Source of the DNA: an uncultured Gemmatimonadota bacterium
GTDB lineage: Bacteria > Gemmatimonadota > Gemmatimonadetes > Gemmatimonadales > Gemmatimonadaceae
Direction of reading: 5' to 3'
DNA length: 64,000 bases
Assembly (NCBI GenBank): GCA_903882745.1
Contig: CAIRYG010000010.1
Coordinates: 393,582 to 457,581, forward strand
Shown here: positions 43,222 to 52,867 of the stretch, one piece after another
Numbering within the stretch: position 1 is the first letter of the stretch
Layout of the letters: the number at the start of each line of letters is the position of its first letter
Made by a program: the position numbers and the translations under genes
The notes under the pieces: model-generated
What the model saw: only the letters and a program-made list of their open reading frames with translations
The model's database searches: none
Told to the model about the DNA's origin: nothing

Positions 43222-46200
43222 TCAGTTCGTGACGATCTGCGCGGATTCGTCCACGGTGGCAGTGGCACGCTTGGTACGGCGCACCAGATCGTCAAAGTAC
43301 GTGTAGATCACTGGCGTCACGTACAGCGTGATCAGCTGCGAGAAGGCGAGGCCGCCAACCACCGCAATCCCCAACGGGCGACGCGACTCAGCGCCAGCAC
43401 CAGCGCCCAGCGCAATCGGAAGCGTTCCCACCAGTGCGGCCATAGTCGTCATGGTGATCGGGCGGAAGCGCACTAAGCAGGCTTCGTAGATCGCATCGAA
43501 CGGCGCTTTGCCATGCTTCTCCGCGTCCACCGCAAAATCGATCATCATAATGGCGTTCTTCTTAACCAACCCCACCAACATGATGATACCCACCCACGCG
43601 TACACGGTGAGTTCGGTTTTGGTGAGCAACAGCGCGAGCAGCGCGCCGAACGCCGCGAAGGGAATGCCGGAAAGAATCGTCAGCGGGTGGATAAAGCTCT
43701 CGTAGAGCACGCCGAGTACGATGTAGATCACGAAGATGGCAATGACGAAGAGCGCTAGAAGCCCCTTCTGTGTGTCTTGAAAGACTTGCGCGGCTCCGTA
43801 GAAGCCCGTCGCGATGCCCTCGGGGAGCACCGCCTTCACCTCTTTTTCGATCTCATCCGTCGCCTGACCGAGCGCGTAGCCCGGCTTGAGGTTGAAGGAG
43901 ATCGTCACACTGGGTTGCTGTGAGGTGTGGTTCACGAGCATCGGGCCCACATTGCGCTCGACCTTCGTCACCGACGAGAGCGGCACCAACTTACCGGTTT
44001 TGCCGCGCACATAGAGGAGCTCAAGTGCGCTGAGGTCACGCTGGAACTCTGGCAGGAGCTCCATCACCACCCAGTACTCGTTGTTGGCGGTGTAAATCGT
44101 GGAAACCTGACGCGCACCGTAGGCGTTATAGAGCGCCGTTTCGATCTGTTCCGGCGTGATTCCAAAGAGCGCCGCACGATCACGATCGAGTTTCAGCGAG
44201 GCCTGCGGATTGGCAATCTGCAGGTCGGTTGTGATGTCCACGGTGGACTGCAGCGTCTTGAACTTGGCTTCTGCCGTTTGCGCCGCCGCATACAGCGTCG
44301 CGAGATCGGGCGAAGTGAGGGTGTACTGATAGCTCCCCTTGGAGGTGCGCCCGCCCACGTTGATCACCGGCTCGTTCCGCAGATACACGGCGACGCCCGG
44401 CACCACGCGGAGCTTCTTGGACAGAATCGGAATAAGTTCGTCGGCCGTCAGCTTTCGCTGTTCACGCGGGCGCAGCCGCAGGGTGAAACGCCCTTGATTT
44501 GCGGTCGATGCACCGCCGCCCTGCGAGGTGCCGACATTCGAGATGAGGGCTTCAATATTCTCCGTATCCTGCAGCGCGATCGCGACCACCTTCTTCTGAT
44601 GCGCGACCATGTCGGCGAAGCTCGTGCCTTGCGCCGTCTCGGTGGACACGGTGAGGCGGTTCTGATCCTCCGACGGGAAAAATCCTTTGGGGATGATCTG
44701 ATACGCGACCCCCGTGAGCAGGAGCGCAAGCGCCGAGGCCACGAGCGCCACGGGGCGATGCGCCATCACCCAGGTGAGGGTCCGGCCGTAGAAGCGGGCC
44801 GTGGCCTGATACATCCGCTCGAACCCATCGAGAATAAAGTTGCGGTGTCCGTGAATCCCTTCGGCGGTCAGAAACCGACTGGCGAGCATCGGCGTGAGCG
44901 AGAGCGACACGAACCCTGACACGAGAATCGCGACGGCGATAGTGACGGCGAACTCGCGGAACAAGCGGCCGACAATCCCGCTCATAAAGAGCAGCGGAAT
45001 GAACACCGCCACGAGCGAGAGGGTCATCGAGAGAATCGTAAACCCAATTTCTGCCGCGCCTTCGAGGGCCGCCTGCATGGGTTTTTTTCCCATCTCCATG
45101 TGGCGCACGATGTTCTCGAGCATCACAATGGCATCGTCCACCACGAACCCCACCGCCAGCGTGAGCGCCATCAACGACAAGTTGTCGAGGCTGAAGTCGA
45201 GCGCGTACATGACGCCGAATGTGCCCACGAGCGACATTGGCAACGCCAGCGACGGAATCACCGTAGCCGACACATTGCGCAGGAACAGGAAGATCACCAT
45301 CACCACCAGGGCGATCGTGAGCCCCAGCGTGACCTTCACGTCGTGCACCGACTCGCGGATCCCCTGCGAGCGATCATAGAACAGGGTGAACTCGATCGCC
45401 GCCGGAATCTGTGCGCGCAGCGTCGGGAGCATCGCCTGGATGGCATCCGCGACTTCCACGGTGTTTGTGCCGGGCTGCTTTTGCACGCCGAGTGAAATCG
45501 CGCGCGTGTCTTTGTACCAGCCGGCGATCTTGTCATTCTGAACACCGTCGACCACCTGCCCGAGATCCTTCAGTCGAACAGGTGCTCCGTTGCGATACGC
45601 GGCGATCACTTCACCAAACTGCGCGGCGTTCGCCAACTGCCCATTGGCGCTCACGGTGTAGGCCTTGTTGGCCCCCCAGAGTACACCCGTTGGGAGATTC
45701 ACATTCTGCTGGGCGACCGCACTGGCCACCTCGTCAATGCCGATGCCGCGGCTCGCCAGCTTGCGTGGATCAAGTTGCACGCGGGCCGCGTACTTCTGCG
45801 TGCCAAGCACCTGCACCTGCGCCACACCACCGATGGTCGACAGTCGCTGCGCGATGCTCGTCTGGATGTACTCATCCAGCTGCGACAGTGGCATCGTCTT
45901 GGAGCGGAAACTCAAGTACAGAATCGGCTGGTCGGCCGGATTCGACTTGCTCATCGACGGCGGCACAATACCCGGCGGCAACTCCCGCAGGGTCTTACTG
46001 ATCGACGACTGCACATCTTGCGCCGCCGCGTCAATGTTGCGGTCGAGCGAGAACTGCAGCGTAATGGACGTGCTCCCAAGCGAGCTTGTCGACGTCATGT
46101 TGTCGACGCCCGCGATGGTCGTGAACTGCTTTTCGAGCGGCGTGGCCACGGCGCTCGCCATCGTTTCCGGGCTGGCACCCGGCAGCGCCGAGGTCACGGT

Positions 46201-46335
46201 GATGGTCGGATAATCGACGACCGGCAGATCGCTCACGGCGAGCTTCTGGTACGAGAGCGTGCCGAACACCAGGAACCCGACCATGACCAAGGTGGTCATG
46301 ACCGGACGACGAATGAAAATCGCGGTGATGTTCAT
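43222..46335 (-). CDS. RND efflux pump, HAE1 family inner-membrane transporter
   Basis: 1037 residues, the usual AcrB/MdtB length. The start MNITAIFIRRPVMTTLVMVGFLVFG is the first membrane helix, followed by the PVVDYPTITVTSALPGASPETMASAVATPLE porter text. Central helices include GFVVDDAIVMLENIVRHMEMG with the proton-relay Asp pair (DD) and the loop after it; the C-terminal copy has VGLVKKNAIMMIDFAVDAEKHG. Both large periplasmic porter regions are present. It exports hydrophobic or drug-like compounds using the proton gradient. Its start overlaps the MFP gene stop (ATGA), forming a tripartite operon with the MFP and outer-membrane factor. Confidence 0.95.
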   Translation of the reverse strand: MNITAIFIRRPVMTTLVMVGFLVFGTLSYQKLAVSDLPVVDYPTITVTSALPGASPETMASAVATPLEKQFTTIAGVDNMTSTSSLGSTSITLQFSLDRNIDAAAQDVQSSISKTLRELPPGIVPPSMSKSNPADQPILYLSFRSKTMPLSQLDEYIQTSIAQRLSTIGGVAQVQVLGTQKYAARVQLDPRKLASRGIGIDEVASAVAQQNVNLPTGVLWGANKAYTVSANGQLANAAQFGEVIAAYRNGAPVRLKDLGQVVDGVQNDKIAGWYKDTRAISLGVQKQPGTNTVEVADAIQAMLPTLRAQIPAAIEFTLFYDRSQGIRESVHDVKVTLGLTIALVVMVIFLFLRNVSATVIPSLALPMSLVGTFGVMYALDFSLDNLSLMALTLAVGFVVDDAIVMLENIVRHMEMGKKPMQAALEGAAEIGFTILSMTLSLVAVFIPLLFMSGIVGRLFREFAVTIAVAILVSGFVSLSLTPMLASRFLTAEGIHGHRNFILDGFERMYQATARFYGRTLTWVMAHRPVALVASALALLLTGVAYQIIPKGFFPSEDQNRLTVSTETAQGTSFADMVAHQKKVVAIALQDTENIEALISNVGTSQGGGASTANQGRFTLRLRPREQRKLTADELIPILSKKLRVVPGVAVYLRNEPVINVGGRTSKGSYQYTLTSPDLATLYAAAQTAEAKFKTLQSTVDITTDLQIANPQASLKLDRDRAALFGITPEQIETALYNAYGARQVSTIYTANNEYWVVMELLPEFQRDLSALELLYVRGKTGKLVPLSSVTKVERNVGPMLVNHTSQQPSVTISFNLKPGYALGQATDEIEKEVKAVLPEGIATGFYGAAQVFQDTQKGLLALFVIAIFVIYIVLGVLYESFIHPLTILSGIPFAAFGALLALLLTKTELTVYAWVGIIMLVGLVKKNAIMMIDFAVDAEKHGKAPFDAIYEACLVRFRPITMTTMAALVGTLPIALGAGAGAESRRPLGIAVVGGLAFSQLITLYVTPVIYTYFDDLVRRTKRATATVDESAQIVTN

Positions 46336-47630
46336 GGAGCGTTCCGACCGCCCCGTCCGTCAGCTGGTGCGGTGGCCTTCCCGCCGGCCTTCCCGGCACT
46401 CTTCGCATCGGCCTTCCCGGCAGTCTTCGCATCGGACTTCCCGGCACTCTTCGCGTCGGCACCAGGCGTCTTGATGTCCGCCGTTGCGCCAACGGTCAGT
46501 CGTGACTGGCCGTCGACCACCACCCGCTCGCCGGCACTGAGCCCAGAGGCGATCACCGACTTTTCGCCGACCGCACGTGCCACCTTCACCGGTCGGAGCT
46601 GCGCCTTACCCGCCTCGTCCAAGATCCAGACAAACAACCCCTCCTGGCCGGTCTGCACTGCCACCGAGGGCACCAGCACCGCGCCGCGCTCCACAAAAAG
46701 GTCGAGCGTCACCGGCATGAACTGCCCGGGCCAGAGACGATTGTCGTCGTTCGGAAACCGGGCCTTCAACGTCACCGTGCCGGTCGTTGTGTCGACCCCA
46801 TTGTCCACAAAACTCAACACGCCAACCGAGGCCACACCCACCGAGGCCACACCCACCGAGGCTGCCGCGTCTTGCGTCGGGCGGGTGGTCGCGCGGAGCG
46901 ACGCCCCCGCGCGCGAGTACTGCTGCACCAACTGGAGCTCCTTCTCCGGTACGGCAAAGCGCACGAGGATCGGATGAATCTGATTGATTTGCACGAGCGG
47001 CGCGGTGGCATTTGGCCGCACGAGGTTTCCCTGCCGCACGAGCAGCGCGCCCGTCTTTCCCGCCACGGGTGCACGAATGGAGGCGTTGTCGAGATTGAAC
47101 TGCGCCGTCGCTAGGCTCGCTTTGTCGGCGTCGACCACCGCCTTGAGCGCAGTCGCGTTGGCCATGGCCTGATCGGCCTGCGACCGCGTGACAAAATCCC
47201 GCTTCGCCAACGCCGCGTACCGATCGGCGTCACGCTGCGCATTGGCAAACTGCGCTTCGTCCCGCGCCAGCACGGCCTGCGCCTGCTGCAGTGCGGCACG
47301 GTACGGAATCGGGTCGATCTCAAACAGAATCTGTCCGGCCTGTACCTCATCCCCTTCCTTGAACTTGACCGCCGTCAACACACCGCCAACCTGCGATTGC
47401 ACCGCCACCGACTGCAGCGGCTCGACAATCCCGTTGGCCGTCACCTGATATGGCGCATCCCCCAACTCGGCGAGCGTCACGGTCACCGGCACGGTAGTCT
47501 TCCCCGGCTTGGCAGGCTTCGTACATGCGGCTGCGAGCAAAAACGTCGTGAAGACGAGCGTCGCACGCACAGGCGCGACCAGAAGCGACGCGGGACGAAC
47601 ACGAGCGGACCGCAGAGTATTCGAAGTCAT
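46332..47630 (-). CDS. RND efflux periplasmic adaptor (MFP/HlyD family) lipoprotein
   Basis: 432 residues. The lipobox LAAAC (Cys36) anchors it to the membrane. The order is: biotinyl-lipoyl half motif (VQSQVGGVLTAVKFKEGDEVQAGQILFEIDP), helical hairpin (about 110-190), second half (ASIRAPVAGKTGALLVRQGNLV), beta-barrel and membrane-proximal domain. Two repeats stand out: ASVGV three times (15-bp units at 46826-46865) within the beta domain, and a C-terminal tail of DAKSAGKS/DAKTAGKA units (46376-46460), which is lysine-rich and probably disordered. It bridges pump and outer-membrane channel. Overlaps by 4 bp at both ends show tight translational coupling. Confidence 0.93.
   Translation of the reverse strand: MTSNTLRSARVRPASLLVAPVRATLVFTTFLLAAACTKPAKPGKTTVPVTVTLAELGDAPYQVTANGIVEPLQSVAVQSQVGGVLTAVKFKEGDEVQAGQILFEIDPIPYRAALQQAQAVLARDEAQFANAQRDADRYAALAKRDFVTRSQADQAMANATALKAVVDADKASLATAQFNLDNASIRAPVAGKTGALLVRQGNLVRPNATAPLVQINQIHPILVRFAVPEKELQLVQQYSRAGASLRATTRPTQDAAASVGVASVGVASVGVLSFVDNGVDTTTGTVTLKARFPNDDNRLWPGQFMPVTLDLFVERGAVLVPSVAVQTGQEGLFVWILDEAGKAQLRPVKVARAVGEKSVIASGLSAGERVVVDGQSRLTVGATADIKTPGADAKSAGKSDAKTAGKADAKSAGKAGGKATAPADGRGGRNAP
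46376..46460 (-). repeat. 24-bp-type repeats encoding a DAK(S/T)AGK tail
   Basis: The text CGGCCTTCCCGGCACTCTTCGCATC and close variants recur about every 24 bp. On the coding strand this gives DAKSAGKSDAKTAGKADAKSAGK at the extreme C-terminus of the adaptor protein. Confidence 0.85.
46826..46865 (-). repeat. 3 x 15-bp in-frame repeat (ASVGV)
   Basis: ACCGAGGCCACACCC occurs twice and a third partial copy follows, encoding successive ASVGV units in the periplasmic adaptor between RPTQDAA and LSFVDNG. Confidence 0.9.
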
Positions 47631-49132
47631 TCGGGGCTCCCCGGAACTGCAGGGGTGAGTTTGAGGTGCGTCTCGCCGGCGGTACCAAGCACGCCAGCAT
47701 CACGCGAGAGTTGAGCGAGCGCGGTAAACCAAGTCCACCGGCTTTGAACGGCCTGCGCGCGCGCATCCGCAAGCGCGTTTTGTGCCGATAACAAATCGAG
47801 AATGCTGCCGACCCCTTCTGCATACCGACCGCGCGCAACGTCCTCCGACTGCGTCGCGCTCGCGAGCAAGTTCGCTGCGGTGGTCACGCGCTGCGCGGCC
47901 GTCCGCAACGCCCAATACGATGTAAAGACCTGCGCCACCGCCTGCAGCCGCGCCTGATCGGCACGCGCCACCGCCGCCGCAAAATTTTCCTGGGCCGCCA
48001 CCAGATCGAGCTCGCGGCCGAACCCATTGAACAATGGCACCGACAATCCCAAGGTGATCGCAAAAGTGCGTCCCTCGAGCGCGGGCGCATTGGACATCGC
48101 CTTTCCGCTGTTCGCCCCGAAGGTCACCGACGGGAGCGCCGCCGACCGTACCACACGAATCTGTTGCTCGCTCTGACGCGCGAGCGCGCGCGCGGCCGCC
48201 ACATCGGGGCGATCGCGCACCGCGCGCTCAATCAGCGAGTCGACATTCTCCGCGATGGTTACCGCACCGAGCGCGGCGGTATCTGCCGCGACATCAAAGG
48301 CGGCATTCGCTGGCATCCCAAGGGCGAGCGCCAGCTGCGCGCGCGCGCCCTGCACATTCCCTTCCGCTGTTTGCGCCGCCAACTGCGACTGCGCCAACGC
48401 CGTGCGGGCCTGCAGCACATCCGCAATCGTGGCAAGCCCCACATCGTGGCGCCGTTCGGCGGCCGCGAGATTGGTCTCCGCGGTCTGCACCGTGGCACGC
48501 GCGGCGTCGAGCAGGCCTCGGCTCGACTGATACGTGAAGTACGCCCCCTCGGCCTGCAACACCACCGACTGCACAGCCGCGTTGTGATTCAATCCCGCGG
48601 CATAGAGCGCCTCGTGGGCGGCACCGATCGTGCCCCCGCGCGCGCCGAAATCCCAGAGGAGATACTGCAGCGAGAGCGTGGCCGTCGTGAGTGTGCGTTC
48701 TGCTGGAACACGGGCCGGATTCTGCGATACACTCTGCGATGGCCCCCCCGTGACGTCAAAACTCGCCGACGGTACCAACCGCCCCCGCGATGATCCATAG
48801 GACGCCGAGGCCGCGCGCGCCTGCGCCCACGAGGCGCGGGTCTGCGGACTGTTTGAGAGCGCGAGCTCTACGATGTCACCGAGTAGCAAGGCGCCCATCT
48901 TGGACGCATTGAGCGGTGCCGGTGCGGCAAAGCGGGACGTGCGGCCTGGGGCCGGGAGTGGCTGCACCGCGTCACGCGGCGCTTGCCACACCGCCGAGGG
49001 CGTTGGAGGCGCGCCTGCGGTCCCACCGACCATGGCAGGCGGCGTACAGGCGGCGAGCGCGACACCAACCAGCGCCACCGACATCCGGTATCCCTTCGGC
49101 CCGAGCACTCGGGACCAGTTCAATGCGTTCAT
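47627..49132 (-). CDS. TolC/NodT-family outer-membrane efflux lipoprotein
   Basis: 501 residues from ATG at 49132; an in-frame ATG at 49084 (MSVALVGVALAAC) would place the lipobox more conventionally. Cys29 in LAAC is the likely lipidation site. The two OEP repeats are visible: residues about 85-290 (LGDIVELALSNSPQTRASWAQARAA ... VLQARTALAQSQLAAQTAEGN) and about 300-495 (IERAVRDRPDVAAARALARQSEQQI ... GVGSILDLLSAQNALADARAQAV). These form the trimeric channel that completes the RND system. The stop overlaps the adaptor start by 4 bp. It is preceded 99 bp upstream by the hybrid kinase on the same strand. Confidence 0.92.
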   Translation of the reverse strand: MNALNWSRVLGPKGYRMSVALVGVALAACTPPAMVGGTAGAPPTPSAVWQAPRDAVQPLPAPGRTSRFAAPAPLNASKMGALLLGDIVELALSNSPQTRASWAQARAASASYGSSRGRLVPSASFDVTGGPSQSVSQNPARVPAERTLTTATLSLQYLLWDFGARGGTIGAAHEALYAAGLNHNAAVQSVVLQAEGAYFTYQSSRGLLDAARATVQTAETNLAAAERRHDVGLATIADVLQARTALAQSQLAAQTAEGNVQGARAQLALALGMPANAAFDVAADTAALGAVTIAENVDSLIERAVRDRPDVAAARALARQSEQQIRVVRSAALPSVTFGANSGKAMSNAPALEGRTFAITLGLSVPLFNGFGRELDLVAAQENFAAAVARADQARLQAVAQVFTSYWALRTAAQRVTTAANLLASATQSEDVARGRYAEGVGSILDLLSAQNALADARAQAVQSRWTWFTALAQLSRDAGVLGTAGETHLKLTPAVPGSPE

Positions 49133-49231
49133 TCTGAGTGGGTCAGTGCCAACTACGATTCCGGGACCGCGTCGCTCCGGAAGGGCCTACACTGCGCGTT
49201 CTGAAAGCTAACGCACAGTGTGCCTCCACCG

Positions 49232-51784
49232 TTATTTCCACTCCGCTGGGCGAACGCGCTCAATGGCCGCCAGCAGATCGGAGACCTCGTAGGGCTTCTC
49301 CAACACCTCAACCTGCGTCCGCCGGAGGAACTCCACGAACTCGGCGCCGGTGGCATCGCCCGTACAGAGAATCATGCGGCCTGCGAGTGCCGGCTGCGCC
49401 GCCTGTAGCCGCTCGTGCAGCTGCTGCCCCGACAACTTGGGCATCCGCAAATCGCAGATGATCGCGTCATAGCGCTCCAGCGCTTCCGGGGTGCACAGCA
49501 CCTCCCAGGCACGGAGCCCATCCTCGGCCAGTTCAACCTCCCACCCCCGACGCTTCAGCGGGTAGGCGAGCGACAGGCGAACGGCGGGCTCGTCATCGAC
49601 CACCATCACCGTCGGCGTCCGCGCAGGTTTTGCAGCGGTGGCGGCGGCAGCGGCGGTGGCCGCAACCGCAGGGGCAACCGCGGGCGCAACGTCCGGAGTC
49701 GACGCAACCGGCGCGGGCGCCACCGGCAACGACAGGGTGAACCGTGCCCCGTGCGCGGGCGCGGCCAAGTTCTCCACGGTAAGATCGCCCCCGAACGACT
49801 GCGCGAGCCCGCGCGACACGCTGAGTCCAAGCCCCATCCCGCGCCCGGGCTCCTTGGTCGTAAAGAACGGTTCAAAAATCGCGGCAATGTGCTGCGCAGG
49901 AACGCCCGTTCCGCTGTCCTCAACCTCCACCACGAACCGGTCGCCCGCGCGACGCGAACGGATCGTCACCGTCCCACCCGCTTCGGCCGCATCCGACGCA
50001 TTCTCCAGCAAGTTGGAGACAATTTGCTCAAAACCTGATCGGTCCAGCTTCAACGCCACCTCGAGGTCGTCAAGCGACTCGGTGAGCGTCACCTGGTGGC
50101 CAATCATTTCCGTCTGTGAGGCGAGGAGCACCGGCGCCAGCATCGCGCCCGCAAGCTGCAACGAGAAGGGCCGCGGCGCCCCTTCTCGCACGTAGGTCAG
50201 CAGATCGCGGACAATCGTCCGCGAGCGCTGCGCCTGCGCGCGAATCACCGCCAGCGCCACCCGCTCCCGCTCGCCATCGGCCAGCGCCGTCAGTTCGTCG
50301 GTGAAATTCATGATGGCGGTCAGCGGGTTGTTCAACTCGTGCGCCACCCCAGACACCAGACGGCCGAGCGACTCCGCACGCTCCGCCTCGCTGAGGCGCC
50401 GCTGCAACTTTGCCGTCTCCGCCTCGGCCTCGTTCGCCGCGGTAATATCGGTCCACAGCCCTACCGCACCCACCACCTCCCCCACCTCGTTGGGGATGGG
50501 CGCGAGAAACGTCCGGTACGTACGCTTCACGCGGTCCGGGTCGGTGCGGCCGGTGAACTCAAACTGCGCCGACTGCCCCGCCAGTGCCTGATCAAGACCG
50601 CGGTCGAGCAGTTGGGCGAGCCGCGGGGCCACAAAATCGTCCGCTCGTTTCCCTAAAAACTGCAAGCCCTCAAGGGCCTGGCTCCGCGCCCACATTCCCT
50701 CGGCTGCCGTAACGCGACGCGCCGCGTCCACCGTGAAAAACCCGAGATTGAGCGACGTGAGCATGAGCCGTAACCGCGCTTCAGACACCCGCAGCTGCTC
50801 CGTTTTTTCACGGACTTCGGTGATGTCGCGCGCCACTACCAGCACCTTCGCCGTCTCACCTTCCGTGAAGAGTGGCGCAACCGTCGCATCGAGCCAGCGC
50901 ACCACGCCATCCTTCCGCGGGAACCGGAACTGAAAGCTCTGCGTCGACCTGCCCTGCATCGCTTGGCGGAACTTGGTGTGCACGGACTCCCACTCTTCCG
51001 GTAGGAAAAAGAACTCGTTTTTCCGTCCCCGCATTTCGTCGAGGGTGAAGCCCGACCCAATAACCGCGGCAGGATTCGCCTCCACCACTTTCCCCGTCAC
51101 GTCAAAGGTGACAATCAGGTCTGGTGCCGCCTGCACCAGGTTTGCATACCGCGCCTCCGAGGCGCGAATGGCCTGCATCACCCCTTTCTGTACGGTCCAG
51201 GCAAAGAAGAACATGATGGTGGCACTCAACACGGTCACGAGCCCCCACGCCTTGTTCCCTTCCATGGACACGGAACCAATCAGGTTCGTGGGATGCACCC
51301 AGCCGTAGACGGTCGCGGCCACCACGAGACCATACATGGCCAACAAGAACCCCATCATGCCGACAATCGTACGCCTCGGCAGGGTCGCGCTCACCACCAT
51401 CGCGGTGTACACATAGAACAACGGACCCACCCACTGGGCACCATCGGCGATGAGGTACACCAGGCTGAGCATGACCGTGTCAGTCACCAGCCCTATCGAG
51501 TACCGGCGCGCCTGCTCAGGGGACCCGCTCGCCAGGGGCGCACGCGACGACAGATACAGGTGCAGGCCGACCCAAAACGCCATCACCGCGTACACCATCG
51601 GCGAGAGCGTCGGGACGAACGTGACGTTCGCGATCGCGATGAAGAGGGTGGAGGAGAGGAGCGTCAACAAGTGACGCTTCTTCGCCGAGTTCATCCAGCG
51701 AGCGCTCGCCGTTAGCCCCAAGAGCGAATCGGTTGGCGCGTGCTCGGCGGGCGCTTGCGAGGAACCAGTCTGGGTGTTGGGCAC
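49232..51784 (-). CDS. Membrane hybrid histidine kinase with PAS domains and C-terminal receiver
   Basis: 850 residues. About six membrane segments lie in residues 37-210 (HLLTLLSSTLFIAIANVTFV, VYAVMAFWVGLHLYL, VTDTVMLSLVYLIA, GMMGFLLAMYGLVVAATVYG, VTVLSATIMFFFAWTV). Two PAS domains follow (about 220-340 and 345-460), then a coiled coil, HisKA (SGVAHELNNPLTAIMNF), HATPase (NLLENASDAAEAGG, DSGTGVP, GMGLGLSVSRGL), an Ala/Pro linker and a receiver (MVVDDEPAVRLSL, AIICDLRMPKLSG, LEKPY). The HELNNPLTA box is NtrB-like. Its position upstream of the RND operon on the same strand suggests it senses a stress handled by the pump, but no DNA-binding partner is adjacent. Confidence 0.9.
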   Translation of the reverse strand: MPNTQTGSSQAPAEHAPTDSLLGLTASARWMNSAKKRHLLTLLSSTLFIAIANVTFVPTLSPMVYAVMAFWVGLHLYLSSRAPLASGSPEQARRYSIGLVTDTVMLSLVYLIADGAQWVGPLFYVYTAMVVSATLPRRTIVGMMGFLLAMYGLVVAATVYGWVHPTNLIGSVSMEGNKAWGLVTVLSATIMFFFAWTVQKGVMQAIRASEARYANLVQAAPDLIVTFDVTGKVVEANPAAVIGSGFTLDEMRGRKNEFFFLPEEWESVHTKFRQAMQGRSTQSFQFRFPRKDGVVRWLDATVAPLFTEGETAKVLVVARDITEVREKTEQLRVSEARLRLMLTSLNLGFFTVDAARRVTAAEGMWARSQALEGLQFLGKRADDFVAPRLAQLLDRGLDQALAGQSAQFEFTGRTDPDRVKRTYRTFLAPIPNEVGEVVGAVGLWTDITAANEAEAETAKLQRRLSEAERAESLGRLVSGVAHELNNPLTAIMNFTDELTALADGERERVALAVIRAQAQRSRTIVRDLLTYVREGAPRPFSLQLAGAMLAPVLLASQTEMIGHQVTLTESLDDLEVALKLDRSGFEQIVSNLLENASDAAEAGGTVTIRSRRAGDRFVVEVEDSGTGVPAQHIAAIFEPFFTTKEPGRGMGLGLSVSRGLAQSFGGDLTVENLAAPAHGARFTLSLPVAPAPVASTPDVAPAVAPAVAATAAAAATAAKPARTPTVMVVDDEPAVRLSLAYPLKRRGWEVELAEDGLRAWEVLCTPEALERYDAIICDLRMPKLSGQQLHERLQAAQPALAGRMILCTGDATGAEFVEFLRRTQVEVLEKPYEVSDLLAAIERVRPAEWK

Positions 51785-51906
51785 AGATGCAGCGCGACGA
51801 GGGGGAGTGGTGGTGGGACTACCTTATTGAATCTAGTCCTCCCAATCGGGCTCCACAGCCCCCTGGGCCTAACGCAAACCTCCCCCCAGCGGTCATCATA
51901 CTGTCC

Positions 51907-52482
51907 GTGTCGACTCCAGCCCCCATTCCCTCCGACGCCGACCTCGTCACGCAGTGCTTGCGTGGAGACGGCGACGCGTTCGATGCGCTGGTGCGACGAC
52001 ACTATCGCACCGCGTACGTGGTGGCGTTCGGCGTCTTGGTCCACCAGCAGGACGCAGAAGAGGTCTGTCAGGATTCGTTTGTGAAGGCGCTGGAACGGCT
52101 CGACGACTGCCGCGATCCGGATCGGTTTGTGCCCTGGCTGATGACGATTGTTCGGAACCGCGCGCTGAGCTACCGCAGCTACCGCAAGGTGCGCGAGACC
52201 TCCGAGCTTGTACCGGAAATCGCCGAGGCGCGGGACTCCCCGTTTCGGGACGTGGCGCAGGCAGAACTGGCGGATCGTTTGACCGCCGCGCTCGCAACAC
52301 TGAGCGAGGTGCAACGGCAGGTGGTACTGATGCATGACCTCGACGGATGGTCGCACAAGGAGATCGCCGAGGAGCTGGAGATGACGGAGGTGCGCTCGCG
52401 CCAACACCTGTTTGTGGCGCGGAAGGCCCTTCGTGAACGACTGGGCGGATCCCTTTTCCGGGAGTACACAAAGAATGACTGA
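51907..52482 (+). CDS. ECF-family RNA polymerase sigma factor
   Basis: 191 residues from GTG at 51907 (the frame is open from 51733, but that part overlaps the divergent kinase gene and has no sigma similarity). Region 2 covers about 15-85 (DLVTQCLRGDGDAFDALVRRHYRTAYVVAFG, DAEEVCQDSFVKALERL, FVPWLMTIVRNRALSYRSYRK), and region 4 about 120-180 (LATLSEVQRQVVLMHDLDGWSHKEIAEELEM, RSRQHLFVARKALRERLGG). It should direct transcription of a small stress regulon, probably including its own operon. Overlapping genes downstream encode a single-pass protein and an LTxxQ sensor, the arrangement of CnrH-type metal-responsive or envelope-stress systems. Confidence 0.92.
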   Translation: MSTPAPIPSDADLVTQCLRGDGDAFDALVRRHYRTAYVVAFGVLVHQQDAEEVCQDSFVKALERLDDCRDPDRFVPWLMTIVRNRALSYRSYRKVRETSELVPEIAEARDSPFRDVAQAELADRLTAALATLSEVQRQVVLMHDLDGWSHKEIAEELEMTEVRSRQHLFVARKALRERLGGSLFREYTKND

Positions 52483-52867
52483 CGACAATCCCATGGACCT
52501 GAGTGCCCTCGACCCTACGCAGCCACCGGCGGCGTTCGCGCGGCGCGTCGCCAACGTGCGGCACGCCGCCCAGGGGGCCCTCTGGCAGCGGCGTCAGGCG
52601 ACCACACGCGCGATGTCCAGGGTCCCCGCGAGCCCGCTGGGACTCGTGGCGCGCTGGCGCCTGCCGTTGATGGCGGCCATGTTGCTGGTCATGCTGGCGT
52701 CGCTGGCCACTCTGCGCGCGTTGAGCGGCGAGAGTGGGAGCACCGCGGACTCGGTGTCGGTGGGCGACGATATCGCGGACGCGCTCGGGGTGTCCGGTTC
52801 GGTCGGTGCGGCCCTCACGGGCGAGAGCATGTCCACCGTTGCGCTTATGGGGAGATTCGACCAATGA
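52475..52867 (+). CDS. Putative anti-sigma factor, single-pass membrane protein
   Basis: 130 residues, ATG at 52475, overlapping the sigma stop by 8 bp. The N-terminal about 65 residues are soluble and basic (FARRVANVRHAAQGALWQRR, TTRAMSRVP), one membrane helix follows (LPLMAAMLLVMLASLATLRAL, about 72-92), then an acidic short periplasmic tail. No zinc-binding HxxxCxxC is seen, so it is not a ZAS-type anti-sigma. Size and topology resemble CnrY-like anti-sigmas. The role is inferred mainly from position between an ECF sigma and an LTxxQ-motif protein. Confidence 0.7.
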   Translation: MTDDNPMDLSALDPTQPPAAFARRVANVRHAAQGALWQRRQATTRAMSRVPASPLGLVARWRLPLMAAMLLVMLASLATLRALSGESGSTADSVSVGDDIADALGVSGSVGAALTGESMSTVALMGRFDQ

